Shown: positions 1 to 7,533, counted from the first letter of the stretch. The stretch is 64,000 nt of DNA from Pseudomonas reactans (GCF_013385825.1 NZ_JACAPG010000010.1:62001-126000); one strand, 5' to 3'. Made by a program: numbers and translations. The notes: generated by a model not told the origin, from the letters alone.

Positions 1-273
1 AAGACCCTGGTCGCCAACGGTATTTCCGGCCTGAGCTATGACGGCGTTTCAGTAACGGCAATCAAGGCAGCCGTGGCGATCAGCAATAACCCGGCACAGC
101 CGCGCCTGGCCCGCTTCATGGGCCTGTGGCTGCTGGAAGACAACCTGCCCCAGGCGCGGCTGATGTTCGGTGCGCTTTTATTGATCGCGCTCGGCGCCTT
201 GGGGGTGCTGGCCCGTCAGCACTGGGCGCGTCGCCAGTCTCAGGCGCTGTATGTGCTCAAGGAGGGTGAATGA
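1..273 (+). CDS. sctJ: Type III secretion inner-ring lipoprotein SctJ, C-terminal fragment
   Basis: The reading frame is open from the first base of the window and stops at 271-273, so only the last 90 codons are visible. They read KTLVANGISGLSYDGVSV and then a single hydrophobic segment (LMFGALLLIALGALGVLA) followed by a short basic tail. A periplasmic domain, one transmembrane helix and a cytoplasmic tail is how SctJ/YscJ/HrcJ proteins end; they form the inner-membrane ring of the injectisome basal body. The signal peptide and lipobox lie outside the window. The stop overlaps the sctK start (ATGA), and the run of sct genes downstream makes the assignment firm. Confidence 0.9.
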   Translation, partial: KTLVANGISGLSYDGVSVTAIKAAVAISNNPAQPRLARFMGLWLLEDNLPQARLMFGALLLIALGALGVLARQHWARRQSQALYVLKEGE

Positions 274-884
274 GTCTGTTCGAACGCTGGCAGGGGCTGG
301 TCGCCGAGCCGTTGCAGTTCGTGCGTGGGCCGAGCCTGGGCGCGTGTTTTGCCGATGAATTGCCCGACGCCGTGCTGCAGGCGATGCACGGCCAGCCGCG
401 TTTTCGCCAGCGCCTGGAGCAGTTGCTGGTCAGCCATTATCAACTGGCGCCCATGGACCAGTTGGTCACGCCGTTGGCGGCGGACTTGTCGGTCTTGCTG
501 CTGTCACCCGCGCAGTTCGCCCGCTTGCCGAGGCTGTGCGGGGCGATTTGGCATGCCGCGACCTTGAGCCGAGAGATCCGTCGCGAGGTGGTCAATGAGC
601 TGCGCGAGGGCCTGGGTGCTGAAGTCTTTGTTTCCGCGCTGGCCCTGCGCCAACTCGGCGGCGCTGCGGATTTGCTGCGCGATCCCAGCGAATTGATCGA
701 GGCCATCGACCGCGACGGCCAAGGCTGTGTCGCCGCCTGGCTGCACGCCCAGCATGCCGATTGGCAGGGCTGGTTGCGTTTGCGCTTTGCCTTCCCCCAG
801 GGCCATAGCGCCCGAGTGCCGCGTGACCTGGAAATCGTCCAAGCCGCCGCCGCGTGCCTGTTGGCCGAGGAGATGACGTCATGA
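270..884 (+). CDS. sctK: Type III secretion sorting-platform protein SctK (YscK/HrpD/NolU-like)
   Basis: A 204-residue soluble protein starting in the ATGA overlap with sctJ and ending in the ATGA overlap with sctL. It is leucine/alanine-rich with no membrane segment. The central part (PRLCGAIWHAATLSREIRREV, then LREGLGAEVFVSALALRQ) looks like the weakly conserved YscK/HrpD/NolU family. SctK proteins sit in the cytoplasmic sorting platform and link SctD to SctQ. The family is poorly conserved, so the call rests on size, position between SctJ and SctL, and general composition more than on catalytic or invariant residues. Confidence 0.8.
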   Translation: MSLFERWQGLVAEPLQFVRGPSLGACFADELPDAVLQAMHGQPRFRQRLEQLLVSHYQLAPMDQLVTPLAADLSVLLLSPAQFARLPRLCGAIWHAATLSREIRREVVNELREGLGAEVFVSALALRQLGGAADLLRDPSELIEAIDRDGQGCVAAWLHAQHADWQGWLRLRFAFPQGHSARVPRDLEIVQAAAACLLAEEMTS

Positions 885-1465
885 GCGAATTGCCGAGCCG
901 TCCCACCGCACGCATCCTGCGCGCCGAAGATGCCGCGTTATGGAGTGACGGCTTTGCCTTCCTGCAAGCGGCCAAGCAACAGGCCGAACAGATCAAGGCC
1001 GACAGCGAACAATGGCTGAGCAGCGCCCGCGCCGACGGCTTCGAAAGCGCCCGCCAAGCCGGGGCCGAACAGGTCGCGCAATTGCTGCTGCACACCCAGT
1101 CCCAGGTGCAGCATTACTTGAGCAGCCTGGAAGCCTCCCTGGCCGACCTGGCGCTGGGCATCGTGCGTGAAGTGCTGGGCGAACTGGACAACGCCGACCG
1201 CGTGGTGCGCAGTACCCGACAGGCCTTGAGCGCGTTTCGCCAGGACCAGGCGCTGACCCTGTGGGTGCCGCCAGCGGAGGTCGATGCGTTGCGCCAACGC
1301 CTCAAGCTGGAAGGGCTGGCGATTGCCGTGGATGCGGACGAACAGTTGCAGTCTGGCCAGGCGCGGCTGAACAGCCCCGCCGGTTCAGTTGAACTGGGCC
1401 TCGAAGCCCAATTGCAAAACCTGCGACGCAGCCTGTTGCCCTTCGCCGAAGAGGGCGTGGCATGA
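881..1465 (+). CDS. sctL: Type III secretion ATPase-stator protein SctL (HrpE/FliH family)
   Basis: Starting at ATG 881, which overlaps the sctK stop, gives 194 residues. A GTG at 854 is in frame but would read through the sctK end and is less likely. Residues about 25-100 are alanine/glutamine/glutamate-rich (AAKQQAEQIKADSEQWLSSA) as in the FliH/YscL coiled-coil arm. The C-terminal part (LALGIVREVLGELDNADRVV) matches the FliH-like globular end. SctL dimers bind the ATPase SctN and connect it to SctQ. The stop overlaps the sctN start at 1462, which implies translational coupling. Confidence 0.88.
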   Translation: MSELPSRPTARILRAEDAALWSDGFAFLQAAKQQAEQIKADSEQWLSSARADGFESARQAGAEQVAQLLLHTQSQVQHYLSSLEASLADLALGIVREVLGELDNADRVVRSTRQALSAFRQDQALTLWVPPAEVDALRQRLKLEGLAIAVDADEQLQSGQARLNSPAGSVELGLEAQLQNLRRSLLPFAEEGVA

Positions 1466-2784
1466 ACCTGGAGCAGCTGCTGCCACGCCTTTCCGGGCGC
1501 CTGGCCCAGGCCCGCTTGCGCCCCATGCACGGCACGGTGTTGAGCATTCGTGGTGTATTACTGCGGGCCAGTGTGGCCGGCGCGAGCATCGGTGAACTGT
1601 GCCAACTGCGTGATCCCGGCAGCGCCCGCAGCCTGAGCGCCGAGGTGATCGGCTTTGACGGTGACGAGGCGATCCTGTCGCCCATCGGCTCCATGGAAGG
1701 GCTGTCCACCCGCACTCAGATCACCGCCACCGGCGAAACCCTGGGCGTGGCGGTGGGTGATGCACAGCTGGGGAGGGTGATCAGCCCCATGGGCGATTTT
1801 CTCGACGGCGACGGCCTCCCACCGACTGTGGCCCTGCAGCATTACCCGCTGCACGCCGAACCCCCGGCACCGTTTTTCCGGCAGTTAATCGTGCGCTCCA
1901 TGGCGCTGGGCATTCGTTCCATCGACGGCCTGCTGACCCTGGCCCAGGGCCAACGCATGGGTATCTTTGGTGAGCCCGGCGTGGGCAAGTCATCGTTGCT
2001 GGCCAGCATCATTCGCAACAGCGAAGCCGACGTGATCGTGATCGGCCTGATCGGCGAGCGGGGCAGGGAAGTGCGCGAGTTGCTCGATGTGCAGCTCGAC
2101 GCCCAGGCCCGTGCGCGCACCGTGGCGGTGGTCGCCACCTCGGACCGTCCGGCGGCCGAGCGGGTGCGCGCGGCGTTTGTCGCCACGACCCTCGCCGAAT
2201 ACCACCGCGACCAGGGCCGCAACGTGTTGCTGTTGATGGACAGCCTGACCCGCTTCGCCCGCGCCCAGCGCGAGATCGGCCTGGCCGTGGGCGAACCGCC
2301 GACACGGCGTGGTTATCCGCCGTCGTTCTTCTCTGCTTTACCGCGCCTGCTGGAACGCGCCGGCCCCGGCCCCACCGGCAGCATCACTGCGTTGTACACG
2401 GTGCTTACCGAGGGTGATGCGGCCAGTGACCCGGTGGCCGAGGAAGCCCGTTCGATCCTCGACGGGCACATCGCTCTCAGCGCCGAACTGGCCCAGCGCA
2501 ACTACTTCCCGGCGGTGGATGTGTTGCGCAGCCGTAGCCGTTTGATGGAGCAGGTGGCCGGTGAAGAGCACAAGCGTCTGGCGATGCGCATCCGCGAATT
2601 GATGGCGCGGTATGGCGAGATCGAAATGCTCATCCGCGTCGGCGAATACTCCGCCGGTAGCGACCCCCTGGCCGATGAAGCGATCAACCGCCACGCCGCC
2701 ATCGAAGCCTTCCTGCGCCAGAACGCAGGCGAGCCGAGCAACCTGGAACAGACCCTGGCCCATATGCGCCGGGTGTTGGCATGA
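1462..2784 (+). CDS. sctN: Type III secretion ATPase SctN
   Basis: 440 residues, the usual length for SctN/YscN/HrcN. Walker A is GEPGVGKSS at about 170-178 and Walker B is NVLLLMD ending at D260. Other F1-beta-like landmarks are GLIGERGREVRE, TSDRPAAERV, DSLTRFARAQREIGLA, and GEPPTRRGYPPSFFSALPRL. This hexameric cytoplasmic ATPase strips chaperones and unfolds substrates at the export gate. The start sits in the ATGA overlap with sctL. Downstream, before sctO, is a roughly 240-base gap filled by a REP element, unusual in an otherwise overlapping operon. Identification as an injectisome rather than flagellar (FliI) ATPase rests on its neighbours. Confidence 0.97.
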   Translation: MNLEQLLPRLSGRLAQARLRPMHGTVLSIRGVLLRASVAGASIGELCQLRDPGSARSLSAEVIGFDGDEAILSPIGSMEGLSTRTQITATGETLGVAVGDAQLGRVISPMGDFLDGDGLPPTVALQHYPLHAEPPAPFFRQLIVRSMALGIRSIDGLLTLAQGQRMGIFGEPGVGKSSLLASIIRNSEADVIVIGLIGERGREVRELLDVQLDAQARARTVAVVATSDRPAAERVRAAFVATTLAEYHRDQGRNVLLLMDSLTRFARAQREIGLAVGEPPTRRGYPPSFFSALPRLLERAGPGPTGSITALYTVLTEGDAASDPVAEEARSILDGHIALSAELAQRNYFPAVDVLRSRSRLMEQVAGEEHKRLAMRIRELMARYGEIEMLIRVGEYSAGSDPLADEAINRHAAIEAFLRQNAGEPSNLEQTLAHMRRVLA

Positions 2785-2811
2785 GACGACTATGTGTGGC
2801 GAGCGCGCTTG

Positions 2812-2986
2812 TTGTGGCGAGGGGGCTTCCTGTGGCGAGCGGGCTTGCCCCGCGTTGGGCTGCGAAGCAGCCCCAAAACCAGGCACTGAGTTTTATCTGG
2901 AGGACCGTGGTGAATGTAAGAGGGGGCTGCTTCGCACCCCAACGCAGGGCAAGCCTGCTCGCCACAACAAGCCTGCTCACCACAAC
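2812..2986. repeat. REP/BIME palindrome inside the T3SS operon (sctN-sctO gap)
   Basis: Left arm GTGGCGAGCGGGCTTGCC continuing through CCGCGTTGGGCTGCGAAGCAG (from 2832) pairs with a near-perfect reverse complement at about 2922-2965. Partial copies of the GTGGCGAG and CTCGCCAC/CTCACCAC ends flank it on both sides (2813 and 2970s). The same arm sequence recurs at 26852 and 44659. It fills the gap between the sctN stop and the sctO start and could form a large transcript hairpin. Confidence 0.9.
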
Positions 2987-3025
2987 AGAGAGTGTACGTA
3001 ACGGCATGAAAATGGAGTCTGCCCA

Positions 3026-3472
3026 ATGAAAACCGAGCAACTGCGCACCCTGCAAACCCTGCGGGTCTTGCGTGAACAACGCGCCGCCAGTCAACTGGCC
3101 GCCCAGCAACAACGCTGCGAACAGACCCACGGTGTGCTCACCGATGCCAAGGAGCAACTGCGCCTGCACCGTGAAGCCATCGCCGAGGAAGCGCGACAGG
3201 TGTATGCCTCGCTCACCGAAGGCCTGTCGGTGGCCAGTTGGCAGGCGGCTCAGGATCGGTTGCGCGGCCTGTCGGACGACCAGCAGCAACTGGAAAACGA
3301 CGTGACCCACGTGTCCACCACGCTTGAAAGCCAGGAGCGCGAGCGCGACCTGTTCCGCCAGGAGCGCCTGAGCCGCCAGCGTCAATCCGACGCCTGGCAA
3401 AGCCTGCTGGAAGGACGCGAGAGCGATGAGCGCCGCGTGGGCGAGCTGCGTGACGAAGGCGTCGGCACATGA
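3026..3472 (+). CDS. sctO: Type III secretion stalk protein SctO
   Basis: A 148-residue, highly charged, glutamine-rich protein predicted to be nearly all alpha-helical coiled coil (for example LREQRAASQLAAQQQRCEQ and DDQQQLENDVTHVSTTLES). SctO/YscO/FliJ proteins form the central stalk between the SctN hexamer and the SctV export-gate ring. They share little sequence, so size, coiled-coil character and position between sctN and sctQ make the call. The start ATG at 3026 follows the REP-containing gap. The stop overlaps the sctQ start (ATGA at 3469), leaving no room for an sctP gene. Confidence 0.82.
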   Translation: MKTEQLRTLQTLRVLREQRAASQLAAQQQRCEQTHGVLTDAKEQLRLHREAIAEEARQVYASLTEGLSVASWQAAQDRLRGLSDDQQQLENDVTHVSTTLESQERERDLFRQERLSRQRQSDAWQSLLEGRESDERRVGELRDEGVGT

Positions 3473-4470
3473 TCGCAGCCCTTGCCGACCCGTTGTCGCC
3501 CTGGCTGACTCATTTCGACCCAGCGTTGCTGGCCCTGCATAACGCGTTGCACCGCCGTTGTCGTCCTTGGCAGGGCCGTTGCGCCGGGCAGGACCTGCGT
3601 GTGCGCTGGGCCACCGAACCTCAAGTCCTCGCTGCACCGCGTGACGTGCTGTTGTCACTCGGCCGTGCACCCGTGCGCCTGCGGTTGTCCGCCGCAGCGA
3701 TGGAGCAGTTGTTGCTGCCGCTGGCGCTGTCATTCGATGTGCAGCCGTTGCCCGCACTGCCGCGTTCGCTGTTGCTGGAACTGGCGCTGCTCGACCTGAT
3801 CGAGACCCTGGAGCCGCTGCTCGGTCACCCCGTGCAGTTGCTCGATGCGGGCGAAGGCCAAGACTCCTTTGTCGTGCACGTGGAGCTGGAGCTGACTTTC
3901 GCCAACCAGCCACCAATGAGCGCCCAACTGGACCTGAGCGAAAGCGCCGCCGTGCTGGTGGCGCAGTTGCTGACGCAGTACGCCCAGCCCGACGCTGACC
4001 CGATGCTGGCCCTGCACCAGACCTTGACGGTGGTGGCGGGGCGACAGTGGCTGACGCTTGGCGAACTGCGCAGCCTGCGCCCCGGCGATGTGTTGATGCT
4101 GGAACAAAGCCCTGGCCTGCTGCTCGACCTCGACGGCCGCCTGCAGGCGCGCTGCCAATACCAGGGTGAAGTCCTGCGCCTGCAGGAACCCTTGAAAGCC
4201 CCCTTTGTGGAACCGGAGAACCCCATGACTGATGTTGATGCCGCCGCGGCGCTGGATGACCTGCCGTTGAAACTGGTGTGCCAGGTCGGCACGCTGGAAC
4301 TGACCCTGGCTCAATTGCGCGAATTGGGCGCGGGCAGCCTGTTGCAGCTCAATACGCCGGGCGTGGACAGCGTCGACCTGATGATCAACGGCCGCCGCGT
4401 CGGCCAGGGCCAACTGGTGAAAATCGGTGACGGCCTGGGCGTGCGCCTGCTGAGCTTCGCCACCCCATGA
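3469..4470 (+). CDS. sctQ: Type III secretion C-ring/sorting-platform protein SctQ, two SPOA domains
   Basis: 333 residues, equal to a fused HrcQa plus HrcQb. The N-terminal 170 residues are leucine-rich and variable. A first SPOA-like domain spans about 183-240 (QWLTLGELRSLRPGDVLML). A second SPOA domain spans about 264-331 (LPLKLVCQVGTLELTLAQL, then ending VKIGDGLGVRLLSF), the usual C-terminal signature. SctQ forms the cytoplasmic pods that hold SctK and SctL. An in-frame Met253 sits just before the second SPOA domain with its own ribosome binding site, see the separate entry. It overlaps sctO and sctR by ATGA. Confidence 0.92.
   Translation: MIAALADPLSPWLTHFDPALLALHNALHRRCRPWQGRCAGQDLRVRWATEPQVLAAPRDVLLSLGRAPVRLRLSAAAMEQLLLPLALSFDVQPLPALPRSLLLELALLDLIETLEPLLGHPVQLLDAGEGQDSFVVHVELELTFANQPPMSAQLDLSESAAVLVAQLLTQYAQPDADPMLALHQTLTVVAGRQWLTLGELRSLRPGDVLMLEQSPGLLLDLDGRLQARCQYQGEVLRLQEPLKAPFVEPENPMTDVDAAAALDDLPLKLVCQVGTLELTLAQLRELGAGSLLQLNTPGVDSVDLMINGRRVGQGQLVKIGDGLGVRLLSFATP
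4225..4470 (+). CDS. Probable internal-start product SctQ-C (C-terminal SPOA domain)
   Basis: Inside sctQ, ATG 4225 is preceded by GGAG at 4215-4218 with a six-base spacer, a near-ideal Shine-Dalgarno arrangement. Initiation here would give an 81-residue protein that is exactly the second SPOA domain. Internal initiation giving SctQ-C is established for YscQ, Spa33 and SsaQ, and P. syringae encodes the equivalent as a separate gene, hrcQb. The site and frame are seen directly; actual translation is inferred. Confidence 0.6.
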   Translation: MTDVDAAAALDDLPLKLVCQVGTLELTLAQLRELGAGSLLQLNTPGVDSVDLMINGRRVGQGQLVKIGDGLGVRLLSFATP

Positions 4471-5120
4471 CCGGTTATCAGCCGAACCTGATCGAGATCA
4501 TCCTGGTCGTTGCGACGATCGGGCTGATCCCGTTGGCGGTGGTGACACTCACCGGTTTCATGAAGATCTCGGTGGTGCTGTTCCTGATCCGCAACGCCCT
4601 GGGCGTGCAACAGACGCCGCCGAACCTGGTGCTGTACGGCATCGCATTGATCCTGTCGGTGTACGTGACCACGCCGTTGATTGGCGACATGTATCGGCAA
4701 GTGGAGGGGCGCGACCTCAACATCGAGCATGTCGAGCAACTCAAGGATCTGGGGGACGCCTTGCGTCCGCCGTTGCAGGCGCACCTGAAGCGCTTTGCGA
4801 ATGAATCCGAGCGCGGCTTTTTCGTGCAGGCCACCGAGACTATCTGGTCGCCGCAAGCCCGTGCCGACCTGCGCGATGATGACCTGGTGGTGTTGATTCC
4901 GGCGTTCGTCAGCTCGGAACTGACCCGCGCCTTCGAGATCGGCTTTCTGTTGTACATCCCGTTCCTGGTGGTGGACTTGCTGGTGTCCAACGTGCTGATG
5001 GCCATGGGCATGTCGATGGTCTCGCCGAATCTGATCTCCATTCCGCTGAAGATCTTTTTATTCGTGTCGCTGAGCGGCTGGTCGCGCTTGATGCACGGTT
5101 TGATTCTGAGTTACGGCTAA
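4467..5120 (+). CDS. sctR: Type III secretion export-apparatus protein SctR
   Basis: 217 residues of the FliP/SctR family. The N-terminal hydrophobic hairpin carries the family signature (LTGFMKISVVLFLIRNALGVQ), followed by ALILSVYVTTPLI. The soluble middle part leads to DLVVLIPAFVSSELTRAFEIG and the C-terminal hairpin (LVVDLLVSNVLMAMGMSMVS, then PLKIFLFVSLSGW). Five SctR copies assemble with SctS and SctT into the helical export gate. It begins in the sctQ stop (ATGA). A REP element separates it from sctS. Confidence 0.97.
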   Translation: MTGYQPNLIEIILVVATIGLIPLAVVTLTGFMKISVVLFLIRNALGVQQTPPNLVLYGIALILSVYVTTPLIGDMYRQVEGRDLNIEHVEQLKDLGDALRPPLQAHLKRFANESERGFFVQATETIWSPQARADLRDDDLVVLIPAFVSSELTRAFEIGFLLYIPFLVVDLLVSNVLMAMGMSMVSPNLISIPLKIFLFVSLSGWSRLMHGLILSYG

Positions 5121-5123
5121 CCC

Positions 5124-5227
5124 TTGTAGGCGCGAGCTTGCTCGCGAAGATCGTTAACGATAACGCGGGCGTCCCGAGTGGGCGCGGTGTCCTCGGGTTT
5201 TTCGCGAGCAAGCTCGCTCCTACAGGG
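5124..5227. repeat. REP palindrome inside the T3SS operon (sctR-sctS gap)
   Basis: TGTAGG(C)GCGAGCTTGCTCGCGAA at 5125-5147 pairs with TTCGCGAGCAAGCTCGCTCC at 5201-5220 and TACAGG. The same family occurs at 36850, 37988 and 61741. One base in the left arm (C for A in GTAGGAGCG) breaks perfect symmetry. It is the second REP within this operon and a different family from the one at 2812. Confidence 0.9.
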
Positions 5228-5241
5228 GGCATTGAGGGGGA

Positions 5242-5514
5242 ATGATGGGCCAGGACGTGTTTTTGTCATTGATGAAACAGGCACTGATGACCGTGCTGAT
5301 GCTCTCCGCGCCAGCGCTGGGCGTGGCAATTATCGTGGGGTTGAGCGTGGGCCTGTTCCAGGCGCTGACGCAGATCCAGGACCAGACGCTACCGCAGGTG
5401 GTGAAGCTGGTGGCGGTGTTGCTGACCATCGTGTTCCTGGGCCCGGTCCTCGCCGGGCAAGTAGCGGAACTCGGTGGCCAGGTGCTGGATAATTTTCCGA
5501 TGTGGACGCGCTGA
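5242..5514 (+). CDS. sctS: Type III secretion export-apparatus protein SctS
   Basis: 90 residues, the typical SctS/FliQ size, with two hydrophobic helices (LMTVLMLSAPALGVAIIVGL and VVKLVAVLLTIVFLGPVLAG) joined by the conserved loop GLFQALTQIQDQTLPQVVK. Four copies join the SctR5-SctT export gate. GAGGGGGA directly precedes ATG 5242; the second Met at 5245 is an equally possible start. Having its own strong ribosome binding site fits a gene cut off from sctR by the REP element. Confidence 0.96.
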   Translation: MMGQDVFLSLMKQALMTVLMLSAPALGVAIIVGLSVGLFQALTQIQDQTLPQVVKLVAVLLTIVFLGPVLAGQVAELGGQVLDNFPMWTR

Positions 5515-5520
5515 CCGCCC

Positions 5521-6333
5521 ATGGATGCCAGCCTGACCGCGCAGTTTCTGGAGGTCGCCTACCCGGTGATCAGTTCCGCCTCGCTCGCCGCCTGCCGCGC
5601 CATGGGCGTGGTGGTGATCACCCCGGCGTTCAACCGCCTCGGCCTCACCGGCATGATTCGCGGCTGCGTGGCCGTGGCCATTTCCATCCCGATGTTTTTC
5701 CCAGTGTTCGAAGCGCTGACCTCGATGCCCGAACACGGCAGCGTGTTTATCGCCGGGTTGCTGATCAAGGAGTTCCTCATCGGTATCTTGATCGGCCTGC
5801 TGTTTGGCATTCCGTTCTGGGCTGCCGAAGTGGCGGGGGAGTTGATCGACCTGCAACGCGGCTCGACCATGGCGCAGTTGGTGGACCCGTTGTCATCCGG
5901 GGAGTCCAGCGTGATGGCGACGTTGCTGACGGTGATGCTGATCACGCTGTTTTTCATGTCCGGGGGGTTCATCCTGATGGTCGATGGGTATTACCACAGC
6001 TACCAACTCTGGCCGGTCACCTCGTTTACACCGGTATTTGCCAGTTCGGCATTGCTGGCGGTGTTGTCGATCCTTGATCAGATCATGCGTGTCGGCGTGC
6101 TGATGGTCTCGCCGTTGTTGATCGCGTTGCTGGTGACGGACCTGATGCTCGCCTACCTGTCACGCATGGCGCCGAACCTGCACATCTTCGACTTGTCGTT
6201 GCCGGTGAAGAACCTGTTTTTCACGATCCTGATGGTGATCTACATCGGCTTCCTGATCCCCATGATGCTTGATCAACTGGCGGAGTTTCGCGGCACCGTC
6301 GAACTGCTCAAGACCCTGGCCGGCATGGAGTAG
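5521..6333 (+). CDS. sctT: Type III secretion export-apparatus protein SctT
   Basis: 270 residues, a standard SctT/FliR length, with six or more hydrophobic segments and family motifs such as VVVITPAFNRLGLTG, IKEFLIGILIGLLFGIPFWA and the region around DLQRGSTMAQLVDP. A single SctT copy closes the SctR5-SctS4 gate. It starts six bases after the sctS stop and no clear Shine-Dalgarno sequence is visible, so translation probably depends on coupling to sctS. Confidence 0.95.
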   Translation: MDASLTAQFLEVAYPVISSASLAACRAMGVVVITPAFNRLGLTGMIRGCVAVAISIPMFFPVFEALTSMPEHGSVFIAGLLIKEFLIGILIGLLFGIPFWAAEVAGELIDLQRGSTMAQLVDPLSSGESSVMATLLTVMLITLFFMSGGFILMVDGYYHSYQLWPVTSFTPVFASSALLAVLSILDQIMRVGVLMVSPLLIALLVTDLMLAYLSRMAPNLHIFDLSLPVKNLFFTILMVIYIGFLIPMMLDQLAEFRGTVELLKTLAGME

Positions 6334-6336
6334 CCC

Positions 6337-7383
6337 ATGGCCGATACCAGCGAAGAGAAATCCCAGCCGGCCACGGACAAGAAGCTCCAGGACGCGCGCA
6401 AGAAAGGCCAGGTCGCCAAGAGCCAGGACCTGGTGTCGGGCATGGTCATCCTGTTCTGCACGCTGTGCATCTCGATCCTCGCGCCCCGGGCCAAGGCCCA
6501 GGTCACGGCGCTGATCGACCTCACCGCACAGATCTACATCGAGCCGTTCGCCACGGTATGGCCACGGGTGCTCGACCATGCCGAGCAACTGGTGATCGGC
6601 ATCACGTTGCCGGTGATGGCGGTGACCACCGGCGTGGTGATCCTGACCAACATCATCACCATGCGCGGCTTTGTGTTCTCGGTGGACCCGATCAAGCCCG
6701 AGTTCAAGCGCATCAACCCGGCGGAGGGCATGAAGAAGATCTTTGCGCTGCGCAACCTGGTGGAGTTCATCAAGGGCCTGATCAAGGTGCATGTATTGGC
6801 GATCGCGTTCTACGTGGTGGGCAAGCATGCGTTGCAGGCCTTGATGGAGTCGTCGCGTTGCGGCGCCGAGTGCATGGAATCGACCTTCTTCCTGGTGCTC
6901 AAACCACTGGTATTCACCGTACTCTGCGCGTTCATCCTGGTGGGCGGGGTGGACGTGATGATGCAGCGCTGGTTGTTCGGCCGCGACATGAAGATGACCC
7001 GCAGCGAGACCAAGCGTGAACGCAAGGACATCGACGGCGACCCGCTGATCAAGAGCGAACGTCGGCGCCAGCGCAACGAGATGCAGGCCTTGGCCACCAA
7101 GCTGGGTTTGAACCGCGCCTCGATGATGATCGGCACCACCGACGGCTGGGTGATTGGCGTGCGTTACGTGCGCGGGGAAACCCCGGTGCCGGTGATCGTC
7201 TGCCGGGCCTCGCCGGAAGAGGCGTTGTTGATGTTGCAGGAGGCCTATGACCTGGGCATTCCCCACGCGCCGGACAAGGCACTGGCCGCGGAGATTGCCC
7301 GCAAAACCGTGCCCGGTGACCCGGTGCCGGATGCGTCTTTTCAGGCGGTGGCGGATTGGTTAGTGGCCGCGCGGTTGATTTAG
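6337..7383 (+). CDS. sctU: Type III secretion switch protein SctU lacking the NPTH autocleavage motif
   Basis: 348 residues of the FlhB/SctU family. The N-terminus (TSEEKSQPATDKKLQDARKKGQVAKSQDL) and four hydrophobic segments are typical, as is the cytoplasmic linker (DPLIKSERRRQRNEMQ). In the autoprotease domain the usual NPTH just before the GIRY strand should fall at residues 267-270. Here it reads T-T-D-G (7135-7146), followed by WVIGVRYVRGETPVPVIV. Asn-Pro cleavage is needed for the substrate switch in characterised homologues, so this protein should be uncleaved. The rest of the domain is intact and in frame, with no sign of pseudogene decay. GGAG upstream of ATG 6337 gives a good ribosome site. 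Confidence 0.95.
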   Translation: MADTSEEKSQPATDKKLQDARKKGQVAKSQDLVSGMVILFCTLCISILAPRAKAQVTALIDLTAQIYIEPFATVWPRVLDHAEQLVIGITLPVMAVTTGVVILTNIITMRGFVFSVDPIKPEFKRINPAEGMKKIFALRNLVEFIKGLIKVHVLAIAFYVVGKHALQALMESSRCGAECMESTFFLVLKPLVFTVLCAFILVGGVDVMMQRWLFGRDMKMTRSETKRERKDIDGDPLIKSERRRQRNEMQALATKLGLNRASMMIGTTDGWVIGVRYVRGETPVPVIVCRASPEEALLMLQEAYDLGIPHAPDKALAAEIARKTVPGDPVPDASFQAVADWLVAARLI

Positions 7384-7533
7384 GCAGTGGCCGGGCTACG
7401 CTTGTTGAACGCTTTTGTTACAGAGGAAGTATCTGCTCGGCAGGAGCTGAGGTTGTATCTGTCAGCGTAATGAACGGTGGGGTCGACGGGAGGTTGCCGT
7501 TGCTCCGCCTCCAGCGCTCAAGGGAGTTTCACC

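Noticed and set aside
854..880. GTG 854 as the sctL start
   Set aside because: The nine extra codons overlap sctK and lack conservation. ATG 881 gives the ATGA overlap seen at the other junctions.
2812..2986. Repeated short palindromes considered as a CRISPR array
   Set aside because: They are two inverted arms, not evenly spaced direct repeats with unique spacers, and no cas genes are present. The arms match REP elements elsewhere in the window.
2684..3916. 410-codon open frame on the minus strand across sctN-sctO-sctQ
   Set aside because: It is antisense to three well-supported sct genes and spans a REP element. Its product is low-complexity Arg/Ala-rich and then unrecognisable, as expected from GC-rich antisense frames.
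6337..7383. sctU as a pseudogene
   Set aside because: The reading frame is full length with intact membrane and linker regions. Only the NPTH position differs, so it is treated as a variant gene.
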